Notes under the pieces: generated by a model
The model's input: the letters and a program-made list of their open reading frames with translations, nothing else
Databases searched by the model: none
Told to the model about the DNA's origin: nothing
Source of the DNA: MGBC131033 sp910585655
GTDB lineage: Bacteria; Bacillota; Clostridia; Lachnospirales; Lachnospiraceae
Direction: 5' to 3'
Length of the DNA: 27,597 nt
Assembly (NCBI GenBank): GCA_949502025.1
Contig: CATBCG010000001.1
Span: forward strand, 1 to 27,597
Part shown: positions 1 through 7,218 of the stretch, in pieces
Numbering within the stretch: position 1 is the first letter of the stretch
Layout: the number at the start of each line of letters is the position of its first letter
Position numbers and translations under genes: made by a program

Positions 1-128
1 CCCGTTAGGGGACGGAAACCAGGTAAGTTGTGATACAACAGTTAGATCGGGAGAGCGACGAGAAGGGAAAGAGGGTAGATCTCGGTGGTCGCCGTATCAT
101 TAAAAAAGTTTTGCATTTCTGCCTGTTC
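1..128. other. Assembly artefact: Illumina adapter read-through at contig end
   Basis: Bases 1-19 are the last 19 nt of the CRISPR repeat. Bases 20-43 equal the first 24 nt of the spacer at 241-264. The text then switches abruptly at 44 to a 58-nt stretch (44-101) that matches the reverse complement of the Illumina universal/P5 adapter at 53 of 58 positions by my own alignment from memory, beginning AGATCGG and ending GTATCATT. Six A residues follow (102-107), as commonly seen when reads run past an adapter. Bases 108-128 may be the tail of a real spacer joined through the poly-A. I infer that reads from a short library fragment were not trimmed and were assembled onto the array. Nothing left of about 108 should be treated as genomic order. 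Confidence 0.9.
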
Positions 129-817
129 GTTTAGAAAATAGGAACCCCGTTAGGGGACGGAAACTTTTTCCAGCCATGCAATTTTAGCTTTTTTTACTTC
201 CCTGGTTTAGAAAATAGGAACCCCGTTAGGGGACGGAAACCAGGTAAGTTGTGATACAACAGTTTAGCGGCTAAAGCGTTTAGAAAATAGGAACCCCGTT
301 AGGGGACGGAAACAAATTACCGTCTGTACTGTTAAGTACACCATTCGGAGTTTAGAAAATAGGAACCCCGTTAGGGGACGGAAACAAATTACCGTCTGTA
401 CTGTTAAGTACACCATTCGGAGTTTAGAAAATAGGAACCCCGTTAGGGGACGGAAACTATTCTAGTAGTAAATACTTCATCATGACATCTTGTTTAGAAA
501 ATAGGAACCCCGTTAGGGGACGGAAACCCGGAACTTGCGGCTATACTTCGATGTTAGTATGGGTTTAGAAAATAGGAACCCCGTTAGGGGACGGAAACCT
601 TTGCCAACGGTTGTTGCACCGGAAATAATGTTGGCGTTTAGAAAATAGGAACCCCGTTAGGGGACGGAAACGATGGTATAATTATATAACATTTTCATAT
701 TATACCTGTTTAGAAAATAGGAACCCCGTTAGGGGACGGAAACCCAGTATCGTCCAAGTATTTAAAATCCGGTCTGCCAAAGTTTAGAAAATAGAAACCC
801 CGTTAGGGGATGGAAAC
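129..817 (+). CRISPR. CRISPR array, 10 repeats of 36 nt, 9 spacers
   Basis: Repeats of 36 nt start at 129, 205, 278, 350, 422, 492, 563, 636, 708 and 782. They begin GTTTAGAAAATAGGAACCCC, contain a CCCC-GTTA-GGGG hairpin and end GGAAAC. The first nine are identical; the last (782-817) has two substitutions (G to A at repeat position 14 and C to T near the 3' end). Spacers are 34-40 nt. The spacers at 314-349 and 386-421 are identical. The degenerate last repeat and the GAAAC 3' end suggest transcription left to right, with the leader off the left edge and the cas genes at the leader-distal end. The neighbouring csm6 makes a type III system likely. No csm/cas10/cas6 gene is visible, so the subtype is inferred. 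Confidence 0.97.
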
Positions 818-970
818 TACTTACTAGAATAATAACGGAGGAGTTAGAGTAACTTTGATTCAGAAATGAAGAATCCTATTGAAAGAGAGGAAGGTGGTAT
901 AGAATTTTCTGTAAAAAATAAGAGAAGTATGAAGTAACTGAAATTTTAAAAAGTAATGGAGAATAAAGAA

Positions 971-1972
971 ATGAGCTTATTATTTGTAGAGGAAAGCAAT
1001 GCTGTAATTGGAATAGAATCAAACCGATGTGTGGTAAATTATGCAAATGGTTTAAAGCGAATGGTTCCAATAGAAACGCTAGAAGGTATTACCATTATGG
1101 GTCATGCTCAAATTACTACCCAATGTGTACAGGAATGTCTGAAAAAAGGGATTCCTGTAGTATTTTATTCTAAGGGCGGCAGTTATTTTGGAAGGTTGCA
1201 GTCTACAGGTCATGTAAATGTAGCACGACAGCGGAAGCAATGTGCATTGTATGAGTCAGAATTTGCACAGGATCTTTCCAGACATATTTTATGTGCAAAG
1301 TTAAAAAATCAAGCAGTAGTATTAAAAAGATACGAAAAAAGTAAAGGAATTTCGGTTAGTGAATCGGTGAAAATGATTCATATATGTAGGGAAAAATTAT
1401 TACAGTGTGATACCATATCAGAGATGATGGGATATGAAGGACAGGCGGCAAAGGCGTATTTTGAAGGCTTGTCAAAGCTGGTAGATATAGATTTTTCCTT
1501 CCATGGACGAAGTAAAAGACCTCCAAAGGATGAGTTTAACTCTATGTTGAGTCTGGGTTATTCTATTTTAATGAATGAATTATATGGAAAAATAGAGGAA
1601 AAGGGCTTAAATCCATATTTTGGGTTTATGCACCGGGATAAAGAAAAACATCCTACTCTTGCCAGCGATATGATGGAAGAATGGAGAGCCGTAATTGTGG
1701 ATTCTACGGTTATGAGTATGATCAATGGACATGAAATACAAAAAGAAGATTTTGTGATGAATCTGGAAGAACCAGGATGTTTTTTGACGAAAAAAGGACT
1801 GCGGAGTTATTTGACCAAATTGGAAAAGAAATTGCAAACAGAATCAAGGTATTTGAGTTATGTGGAGTATGCTGTAAGCTTTCGACGTGGTATTGCTTTG
1901 CAGATAGATAAGTTAGCAAAGGCGATAGAGGAAGAAGACGCGTCCTTATATAAACCGATTGAAATCAGGTGA
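971..1972 (+). CDS. cas1: CRISPR-associated endonuclease Cas1
   Basis: Cas1 is the metal-dependent integrase that, with Cas2, inserts new spacers into the array. The protein of 333 residues has the usual Cas1 layout: an N-terminal beta domain (residues 1-90) and an alpha-helical catalytic domain. Likely catalytic residues are Glu156 in GYEGQAAKAYF, His221 in NPYFGFMHRD, and Asp233 or the nearby Glu pair in LASDMMEEWR. An in-frame ATG lies 15 nt upstream at 956, but it has no ribosome binding site. The ATG at 971 has GGAG at 958-961 with 9 nt spacing, so I prefer it. The gene follows the array by about 150 nt with no other gene between, and its stop touches the cas2 start region. The DNA is more AT-rich than the housekeeping genes to the right. 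Confidence 0.95.
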   Translation: MSLLFVEESNAVIGIESNRCVVNYANGLKRMVPIETLEGITIMGHAQITTQCVQECLKKGIPVVFYSKGGSYFGRLQSTGHVNVARQRKQCALYESEFAQDLSRHILCAKLKNQAVVLKRYEKSKGISVSESVKMIHICREKLLQCDTISEMMGYEGQAAKAYFEGLSKLVDIDFSFHGRSKRPPKDEFNSMLSLGYSILMNELYGKIEEKGLNPYFGFMHRDKEKHPTLASDMMEEWRAVIVDSTVMSMINGHEIQKEDFVMNLEEPGCFLTKKGLRSYLTKLEKKLQTESRYLSYVEYAVSFRRGIALQIDKLAKAIEEEDASLYKPIEIR

Positions 1973-1977
1973 GAAAA

Positions 1978-2298
1978 ATGGAAGAAGAAAACTATTTTTT
2001 TGAAATAAAAGATAATCCGGAAAATGATAAAGTCTTTGTGCTGATCATTTATGATATTATAGAGAATAAAAAAAGATTAAAGCTGGCAAAGCTATTGCAG
2101 GGCTATGGATTTCGGATCCAGAAATCTGCTTTTGAGGCAGTGATTACAAAGAAAAAATACAAGGAACTATTGAAAGCTTTATCAGGATATGGCTCATCAG
2201 AGGATAGCATAAGGGTATATAAAATAATTGGTAAGGGACAAGTAATTACATTTGGGAAACAGGAACAAAAGCAAGAGGAAGAATTGATTATTATTTAA
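1978..2298 (+). CDS. cas2: CRISPR-associated endoribonuclease/adaptation protein Cas2
   Basis: Cas2 forms the dimeric core of the Cas1-Cas2 spacer integration complex. The ferredoxin-like core starts near residue 18 with VFVLIIYDI, whose Asp is the conserved first-strand residue. It continues through RLKLAKLLQGYGFRIQKSAFE, a typical Cas2 helix-strand segment. About 17 acidic residues precede the core, and the C-terminus is a charged tail rich in Gln/Glu ending in EELIII. A GTG at 1969 overlaps the cas1 stop and would add MRK. The ATG at 1978 is preceded by AGGTGA at 1967-1972, so it is the better start, giving 106 residues. Translational coupling to cas1 is likely. Family assignment is firm; the enzymatic activity of Cas2 is variable across the family. 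Confidence 0.93.
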   Translation: MEEENYFFEIKDNPENDKVFVLIIYDIIENKKRLKLAKLLQGYGFRIQKSAFEAVITKKKYKELLKALSGYGSSEDSIRVYKIIGKGQVITFGKQEQKQEEELIII

Positions 2299-2311
2299 GG
2301 AGGAATTATCA

Positions 2312-3658
2312 ATGGGAAAAAGAATTTTATTCAGTCCAATCGGAGGAACCGATCCTATCCGCTACAAACGAGATGGCTCCATGCTACATATTTGCAGGCA
2401 TTACCAGCCGGATGTGGTCTATTTGTACTTGTCTCATGAAATGATGGAGTTTCACAGAGAGGATAACCGATATGTAAAGGCAATTCAGTTTTTGGGAGAG
2501 CTTTTAGGGCATTCCTTTGAGATTAACCTGATAGAGCGGGACGATCTGATCGATGTGCAGAAATATGACTGGTTTTATCAGGATTTCCGAGAGGAAATCA
2601 GAAAGATTGAGCAGGAAATGGAAGAAGAGGATGAGCTGTTGGTCAATATGGCATCCGGAACACCTGCGATGAAGAGTGCGCTTCTGGTGATGGCAACGTT
2701 AGCAGAATATCGTTTTAAGCCAATACAAGTCTCCTCTCCTCAGGGAAAGATGAATTCGGAACAGGAAAATCGGGAGGAATACAAACAGGAGGATTATTTT
2801 CGGCTCAATCAGGATAACGCGGAAGATGCCGAAAACCGCTGCAGTGAAGAAGTCTGTATGAATTTGATGAAAATGATAAAAACAGATACGATCAAAAAGC
2901 ATATAGATGCGTACAATTATCCGGCTGCTTTATCGGTGGCTTCAGAGCTGCAAAGGGACATTTCAAAGCGAGCCTATCGGCTTTTACAGGCGGCAGATGC
3001 CAGAGTAAAACTAGATGACAGAAAGGTTCGTCAGTTTATCAATGGAATAGAGGAGGACTTTTATCCGGTAAAAGAGGAAAAACAGAGAAAAATATTTGAA
3101 TATGCACTGGTATTGTTTCTGAAAGTGAAACGGCAGGAGTATGCGGACTTTGTGCGGGGCATTACACCGCTGGTAGTAGACTTGTTGGAAGAGATTTTGT
3201 GGAAAGAATGTAACATTCGGTTGGAGGAATGCTGCATTATAAAACAGAAAGAAAATATGTTATATTGGAGTAAGGAAAAACTCCAACAGAAAAATCTGCT
3301 GGAGCCATTAAATCAGGCATATAAAGCACAGGGAGGCTTTCGAGAGGGACCTGTTTATTCCAATGCGATTGCAAAGCTTCTATCTGCCAGAGGTCAGAAC
3401 CGGATGGTCTGTACAAAGGTAGAAGAAATGGTAGAAATAGAAAAATCTATCCGGAATATCGCCGCTCATGAGGTGGTTTCCGTAACCGAGGAATGGATTC
3501 AAAAGAGAACTGGAAAAACCGTTAAGGGAATCCTGGAGCTGGTACGAACGTTGGTATTTTATGCGGACATAAAAGTAGAAAATAGAGCATGGGAATCCTA
3601 TGATAAGATGAATCAGAGGATAAAGGACTATCTGCGTGAAACCAGCCTACCGCTCTAA
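2312..3658 (+). CDS. csm6: Csm6-like CARF-HEPN ribonuclease
   Basis: This 448-residue protein resembles Csm6, the accessory RNase of type III CRISPR systems. In that family a cyclic oligoadenylate made by Cas10 binds the N-terminal CARF domain and activates a C-terminal HEPN RNase that degrades transcripts non-specifically. Seen here: ILFSPIGGTDP at residues 5-15 and NMASGTPAMKSALL around 112-125 are CARF-type loops. RNIAAH at residues 381-386 fits the HEPN R-X4-H catalytic motif. A strong GGAGG lies 7 nt before the ATG, and the gene is 13 nt after cas2, so the three genes form one operon. The last 12 nt overlap the 3' end of the convergent SDR gene, leaving no room for a terminator. Its presence implies a Cas10 effector elsewhere in the genome. 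Confidence 0.88.
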   Translation: MGKRILFSPIGGTDPIRYKRDGSMLHICRHYQPDVVYLYLSHEMMEFHREDNRYVKAIQFLGELLGHSFEINLIERDDLIDVQKYDWFYQDFREEIRKIEQEMEEEDELLVNMASGTPAMKSALLVMATLAEYRFKPIQVSSPQGKMNSEQENREEYKQEDYFRLNQDNAEDAENRCSEEVCMNLMKMIKTDTIKKHIDAYNYPAALSVASELQRDISKRAYRLLQAADARVKLDDRKVRQFINGIEEDFYPVKEEKQRKIFEYALVLFLKVKRQEYADFVRGITPLVVDLLEEILWKECNIRLEECCIIKQKENMLYWSKEKLQQKNLLEPLNQAYKAQGGFREGPVYSNAIAKLLSARGQNRMVCTKVEEMVEIEKSIRNIAAHEVVSVTEEWIQKRTGKTVKGILELVRTLVFYADIKVENRAWESYDKMNQRIKDYLRETSLPL

Positions 3659-4405
3659 CTTCCTCTTTTGCATCCAGTAATCCACCCTAACAGCAGCCCG
3701 AGTCGGCGCCAGTCGTATCAGCTTTTGCGTCAGCGTTGTCTTCAGGTCCGAAAATGCCACCGCTCTTTTTTCAAACATTGCCTGAATACCTGCTTTTGCA
3801 CAATGTCTGGCAGAAATAGAAGGAAGCTCCTGCCTGGCTCCGGCTCGTTGGAAAAATTCTGTATGCACCGGTCCCGGGCAAAAGGCAGTAATGGAAATCG
3901 GAACTCCTGCCGTCTCTAATTCATGGCGTACTGCTTGGCTGATGCTAAGAACATAAGCCTTGGTAGCGGCATAGGTCGCCATTCCGGGTCCTGGCAGATG
4001 CCCGGCGATGCTGGAAAGATTTAAAATATAGCCGTGTTTTTGCGTCAGAATAAAGGTTTTCATCAGGATATGCAGAGCGGCGACGTTGGTCTGAATCATA
4101 GATAGCTCATCGTTTAAAGCCGTTTTGGTAAATGCACCGATTTTTCCGAATCCGGCATTGTTGATCAAAACTTCCACTGGTTCTTTTAGGCAGGTATCGG
4201 CAAGCAGCATTGCCTGGTTTGGATCGGACAGATCCGCCGGGCAGACTGTGATCTGAACAGAGTAACGTGCCTCTAACTGTTTCTTTAGTTCGAGAAGGCG
4301 GTCTTCTCGTCTGGCAGTTAAAATCAGATCATAGCCGCGTTTTGCCAGCAGAACGGCGCATTCTTTGCCGATTCCGCTGCTGGCTCCTGTAATCATTGCT
4401 TTCAT
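3647..4405 (-). CDS. Short-chain dehydrogenase/reductase (SDR family)
   Basis: A classical SDR oxidoreductase of 252 residues from the preferred start. The Rossmann nucleotide-binding motif TGASSGIG lies at residues 6-13, followed by NNAG, the catalytic Ser in NLSSIAG and the YAATK catalytic Tyr/Lys pair. The basic residues after the second strand (TARREDRL) suggest NADP(H) preference, which is inference. The substrate cannot be read from sequence. A longer in-frame start exists at 4435, but it overlaps the upstream gene and lacks a ribosome binding site. The ATG at 4405 has AAGGAG on the minus strand with about 9 nt spacing, and the protein then begins directly with the Rossmann strand. It follows the DUF1653 gene by 23 nt, so the two are cotranscribed. 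Confidence 0.9.
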   Translation of the reverse strand: MKAMITGASSGIGKECAVLLAKRGYDLILTARREDRLLELKKQLEARYSVQITVCPADLSDPNQAMLLADTCLKEPVEVLINNAGFGKIGAFTKTALNDELSMIQTNVAALHILMKTFILTQKHGYILNLSSIAGHLPGPGMATYAATKAYVLSISQAVRHELETAGVPISITAFCPGPVHTEFFQRAGARQELPSISARHCAKAGIQAMFEKRAVAFSDLKTTLTQKLIRLAPTRAAVRVDYWMQKRKLER

Positions 4406-4428
4406 GATAAAAAACTCCTTATAGTTTG

Positions 4429-4983
4429 CTACCAACGGGTTTCAAATTTTGCTCTGGTACGAATGTGATCCTCTATCAATTCCACATCTTCTTCTATGGA
4501 TTGCCCGGGAAGTACCAAATCCATGGAAGCGGCTAAGCTGTCTGCCATTTGCCGAGTGAGATTCTTTTTGAGCAGCGCCAAAACTTCCAGACGTTCCCGG
4601 CTGCTTTCTGCATCTAAAAACATGAAAAACAGAGCTTCCGGTGTTTTTTCTTCCGAGAAATCTTCCAAAGGGAGGGAATCTGTTGCCGGCGGCTGCGAAT
4701 GTTCGGGTTCTGGCGGGAGAGGATTTGTCTGCTGAGAGTTAAGCTGCCCAGGATCAATCTTTGTAAAGCGGTAACGAGCAGAAGCGGTTGGATAGTTCAG
4801 ACGATCCACTTCACTCAAAAACTGATCTAATGGTCTGGCATAGATCCGGAAATCACCATATAAAGCCTGATAGATAACGAGTAATTCTCCGCTTTCAGAG
4901 TGTTCCGCCAGGCATCGGATCTGATAAATCATTCCCTTAAAATGTTGATAAAATTCCCCTGGTACGGGTGTTTGTCTATCCAT
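4429..4983 (-). CDS. DUF1653 domain-containing protein
   Basis: The N-terminal ~68 residues match the DUF1653 pattern: PGEFYQHFKGMIYQI, AEHSESGELLVIYQALYGD and ARPLDQFLSEV. The family is small, soluble and of unknown function. The rest of the 184-residue protein is a Pro/Glu/Gln-rich linker (about 78-108) and an acidic helical tail (about 110-184) that I do not recognise. The tail includes an EALFFMFLDAESSRERLEVLA segment that looks like a helical repeat or oligomerisation region. The ATG is preceded on the minus strand by an AGGGG motif, and a plausible promoter lies at 5032-5060. It is the first gene of a two-gene operon with the SDR gene. Confidence 0.82.
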   Translation of the reverse strand: MDRQTPVPGEFYQHFKGMIYQIRCLAEHSESGELLVIYQALYGDFRIYARPLDQFLSEVDRLNYPTASARYRFTKIDPGQLNSQQTNPLPPEPEHSQPPATDSLPLEDFSEEKTPEALFFMFLDAESSRERLEVLALLKKNLTRQMADSLAASMDLVLPGQSIEEDVELIEDHIRTRAKFETRW

Positions 4984-5031
4984 TTTGTCAACCCCTTAAA
5001 AAAATATAATGATAGGACAGGTACTAGGCTT

Positions 5032-5060
5032 ATGGTACTCTGGAAAAGGAAAAAAGTCAA
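5032..5060 (-). promoter_or_regulatory. Predicted sigma-A promoter for the DUF1653-SDR operon
   Basis: On the minus strand, TTGACT (5060-5055) is followed after 17 nt by TACCAT (5037-5032), a 4/6 match to the -10 consensus. The implied transcript starts about 45 nt before the DUF1653 ATG. The spacing is right but the -10 is only fair. Confidence 0.45.
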
Positions 5061-5088
5061 CAAAAATGGATTTTTTTTGAAAAAAAGA

Positions 5089-5117
5089 TTGACGGGAAAA
5101 CTGTAGCACGTTATACT
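5089..5117 (+). promoter_or_regulatory. Sigma-A promoter of gdhA
   Basis: TTGACG (5089-5094), a 17-nt spacer and TATACT (5112-5117) form a near-consensus vegetative promoter. It predicts a transcript start near 5124, which is about 140 nt upstream of the gdhA start codon. Confidence 0.8.
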
Positions 5118-5123
5118 ATAAAA

Positions 5124-5267
5124 GTGCCGGAGGACAAGACAGGAGCTTGCTTTGTCCGGCAAATTTGGGATAACAGGATGAGGGAGCCAGAGAGGCATTG
5201 AAGCAGCGTTAAGCCTGCCGACAATGCGTTTGATAGGCGGCAAATCAGAGAAAGGGGTATGAGTTCT
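5124..5267 (+). promoter_or_regulatory. Long structured 5' leader of gdhA
   Basis: Between the predicted start of transcription and gdhA lie about 140 nt with no real gene. Right at the 5' end, GCCGG (5126-5130) plus ACAA (5134-5137) can pair with TTGT-CCGGC (5152-5160), giving a bulged hairpin. CAAG/CTTG inside it offers an alternative fold. No intrinsic terminator or recognised riboswitch class is visible. A 5'-terminal hairpin could protect the mRNA from decay; regulation is inference. The ribosome binding site AAAGGGG is at 5251-5257. Confidence 0.4.
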
Positions 5268-6614
5268 ATGTCTTATGTAGATGAGGTATTAGAGAAAGTA
5301 AAAGCAAAGAACGGTCATGAGCCGGAGTTTTTGCAGGCAGTAGAGGAAGTGTTGGAGTCGCTTCGCCCGGTGATTGAAAAGAATGAGGAAAAGTTCCGCA
5401 AAGATGCTTTGCTGGAGCGGATTACAGAGCCGGAGCGGATTGTTTCCTTCCGGGTGCCGTGGGTGGATGATGACGGTCAGGTACAGGTCAACCGTGCCTT
5501 TCGTGTTCAGTTTTCCAGTGCAATCGGTCCTTACAAGGGTGGTTTGAGACTGCATCCTTCTGTCAATCAGAGTATTATCAAGTTTTTGGGCTTTGAGCAG
5601 ATTTTTAAAAATTCCCTGACCGGGCTGCCGATCGGCGGCGGCAAAGGTGGTTCGGATTTCGATCCGAAAGGAAAATCCGATCGGGAGATCATGGCATTCT
5701 GCCAAAGCTTTATGACAGAGCTGTATAAATATATCGGTAAGGATACGGACGTGCCGGCAGGTGATATCGGTGTCGGTGGTAGAGAGATTGGTTTCCTTTA
5801 TGGTCAGTACAAAAGGATTACCGGACTGTATGAAGGTGTGCTGACCGGAAAGGGACTGACCTATGGCGGTTCTCTGGCACGTACCGAAGCGACCGGTTAT
5901 GGGTTGCTGTATCTGACTGCAGAGATGTTAAAGTGTAACGGGAAGGACATTGCCGGCAAGACGATCGCTGTATCCGGCGCCGGAAATGTAGCTATTTATG
6001 CAATCCAGAAAGCACAGCAGTTTGGAGCAAAGCCAGTTACCTGTTCCGACTCGACCGGATGGATTTACGATCCGGAAGGAATTGACGTGGCGTTGTTAAA
6101 GGAAGTCAAAGAGGTAAAAAGAGCAAGACTTAGCGAATATGCAGCCGCCAGACCATCTGCACAGTACCATGAGAAGCAGAACGGAGAGCATGGCGTATGG
6201 AGCGTGAAGTGTGATATCGCTCTGCCATGTGCAACCCAGAACGAGCTGGATTTAGAAGATGCAAAAATGCTGGTAGCAAACGGCTGCCAGGCGGTAGCAG
6301 AGGGCGCTAATATGCCGACTACCTTAGAGGCGACAGAGTATCTCCAGAAAAACGGTGTTTTATTCTGCCCAGGCAAGGCAGCCAATGCAGGTGGCGTCGC
6401 TACTTCGGCTTTGGAAATGAGTCAGAACAGCGAACGGCTTTCCTGGACGTTTGAGGAAGTAGATCAAAAGCTTCAGGGTATTATGGTAAATATTTTCCAT
6501 AATCTTGATCAGGCGGCAAAGGAATACGGCATGGAAGGCAACTATGTAGCCGGAGCCAATATTGCGGGCTTCCTCAAGGTCGCAGAGGCTATGACCGCAC
6601 AGGGAGTAGTATAA
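5268..6614 (+). CDS. gdhA: NADP-type glutamate dehydrogenase
   Basis: GdhA reductively aminates 2-oxoglutarate with ammonium to give L-glutamate, a main route of ammonium assimilation in gut Clostridia. The protein has 448 residues, the normal length of the hexameric bacterial class. The substrate-binding stretch GGLRLHPSVNQSIIKFLG is followed by LTGLPIGGGKGGSDFDP, whose Lys in GGGKGG is the expected catalytic lysine. PAGDIGVGGREIG and the Rossmann motif AVSGAGNVAIYA follow. An ATG at 5259 is only 1 nt from the AAAGGGG ribosome binding site and cannot use it. The in-frame ATG at 5268 has 10 nt spacing, so translation should start there with MSYVDEVLEK. Cofactor preference for NADPH is inferred from family. 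The gene stands alone with its own promoter. Confidence 0.95.
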   Translation: MSYVDEVLEKVKAKNGHEPEFLQAVEEVLESLRPVIEKNEEKFRKDALLERITEPERIVSFRVPWVDDDGQVQVNRAFRVQFSSAIGPYKGGLRLHPSVNQSIIKFLGFEQIFKNSLTGLPIGGGKGGSDFDPKGKSDREIMAFCQSFMTELYKYIGKDTDVPAGDIGVGGREIGFLYGQYKRITGLYEGVLTGKGLTYGGSLARTEATGYGLLYLTAEMLKCNGKDIAGKTIAVSGAGNVAIYAIQKAQQFGAKPVTCSDSTGWIYDPEGIDVALLKEVKEVKRARLSEYAAARPSAQYHEKQNGEHGVWSVKCDIALPCATQNELDLEDAKMLVANGCQAVAEGANMPTTLEATEYLQKNGVLFCPGKAANAGGVATSALEMSQNSERLSWTFEEVDQKLQGIMVNIFHNLDQAAKEYGMEGNYVAGANIAGFLKVAEAMTAQGVV

Positions 6615-6654
6615 AAGAAGCAAACAATCCCGTATAGGATAAATATAGGAATAC

Positions 6655-6679
6655 TTGAGCCGCCGATTTGGCGGCTCAA
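6655..6679 (+). terminator. Perfect stem-loop after gdhA, no U-tract
   Basis: TTGAGCCGCC (6655-6664) and GGCGGCTCAA (6670-6679) form a perfect 10-bp, mostly GC stem around a 5-nt loop, 40 nt after the gdhA stop. No run of T follows on either strand, so it is not a standard intrinsic terminator. It could stabilise the gdhA 3' end or be a terminator whose tail was lost when the neighbouring acetyltransferase gene was truncated. Confidence 0.5.
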
Positions 6680-7030
6680 ACTATAGAAGGGCGAAAAGAA
6701 GAGAGAAGGGAAGGGTTATTTGATTATCAGGTGGATGTCGCTTTGATAAAGGGAAAAGCGGTTGGATTTTGTGCATATACAGAGGAGGAATTGGTGTGGT
6801 TGTATGTAGCGCCGGAGCAGATGAGAAAAGGAATCAGGCAGCGCTTAATCAAACATGCACTTTGTCAGGAACCAGGGATACGATACATAGAAGTTTTGTT
6901 TGGAAACGAGCCGGCAAAGCGGCTCTATGAGAAAATGGGTTTTCAGGTAAAAGAGGTATTGTCCGGGCAAATGCCGGGAAATGAGGTTTATTCGGTTCAG
7001 GTGTATTGTATGGAACGGACGGGGGAATAA
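6668..7030 (+). pseudogene. GNAT N-acetyltransferase remnant, 5'-truncated
   Basis: The readable frame encodes the C-terminal two thirds of a GNAT fold: GKAVGFCAYTEEELVWLYVAPEQMRKG, then the strand-helix RYIEVLFGNEPAKRLYEKMGF that is typical of the family C-terminus. What is missing is the N-terminal strand and first two helices. The only candidate start is a TTG inside the loop of the gdhA hairpin, without a ribosome binding site, and a TGA stop lies just upstream in frame (6656-6658). In the acetyl-CoA loop the usual Q/RxxGxG/A pattern reads RKGIRQRL, with Arg in place of the second Gly. Truncation plus this change point to a dead gene. A working short acetyltransferase with an unusual start is the less likely reading. 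Confidence 0.6.
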
Positions 7031-7073
7031 AGAAGGATAAAAAGAAAGAAATTACGGATAATTCACAATTTTA

Positions 7074-7102
7074 TTGACATAATATTTAAAAATGATTATT
7101 AT
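7074..7102 (+). promoter_or_regulatory. Sigma-A promoter of the ATPase-RloB defence pair
   Basis: TTGACA (7074-7079), a 17-nt spacer and TATTAT (7097-7102) form a strong vegetative promoter. The leader of about 110 nt carries an inverted repeat, CCATAT (7159-7164) and ATATGG (7172-7177), that might be an operator or a weak hairpin. Confidence 0.8.
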
Positions 7103-7218
7103 GGTTTGTATAAGGAATTAGCCCGTGCGAGATAGGACCAGACTTGTCGTGTACTTTACCATATAGAGCAAATATGGCTTGAAGTATGTTAAGTGGAAAG
7201 GAAAGAGGTACTAAAAGT

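Noticed and set aside
44..128. Region 44-128 as a long or unusual CRISPR spacer
   Set aside because: Most of it is adapter sequence followed by poly-A; only about 21 nt before the repeat could be genomic.
818..970. CRISPR leader between the array and cas1
   Set aside because: The repeat at this end is the degenerate one and the repeat 3' end (GAAAC) points right, so this is the leader-distal side. No convincing cas1 promoter was seen either.
5177..5200. Seven-codon upstream ORF in the gdhA leader
   Set aside because: Weak ribosome site, no regulatory codons, and no attenuator downstream.
6668..6670. TTG at 6668 as a real start of an acetyltransferase
   Set aside because: It lies in the loop of a perfect hairpin, lacks a ribosome binding site, and the encoded protein lacks the N-terminal part of the fold.
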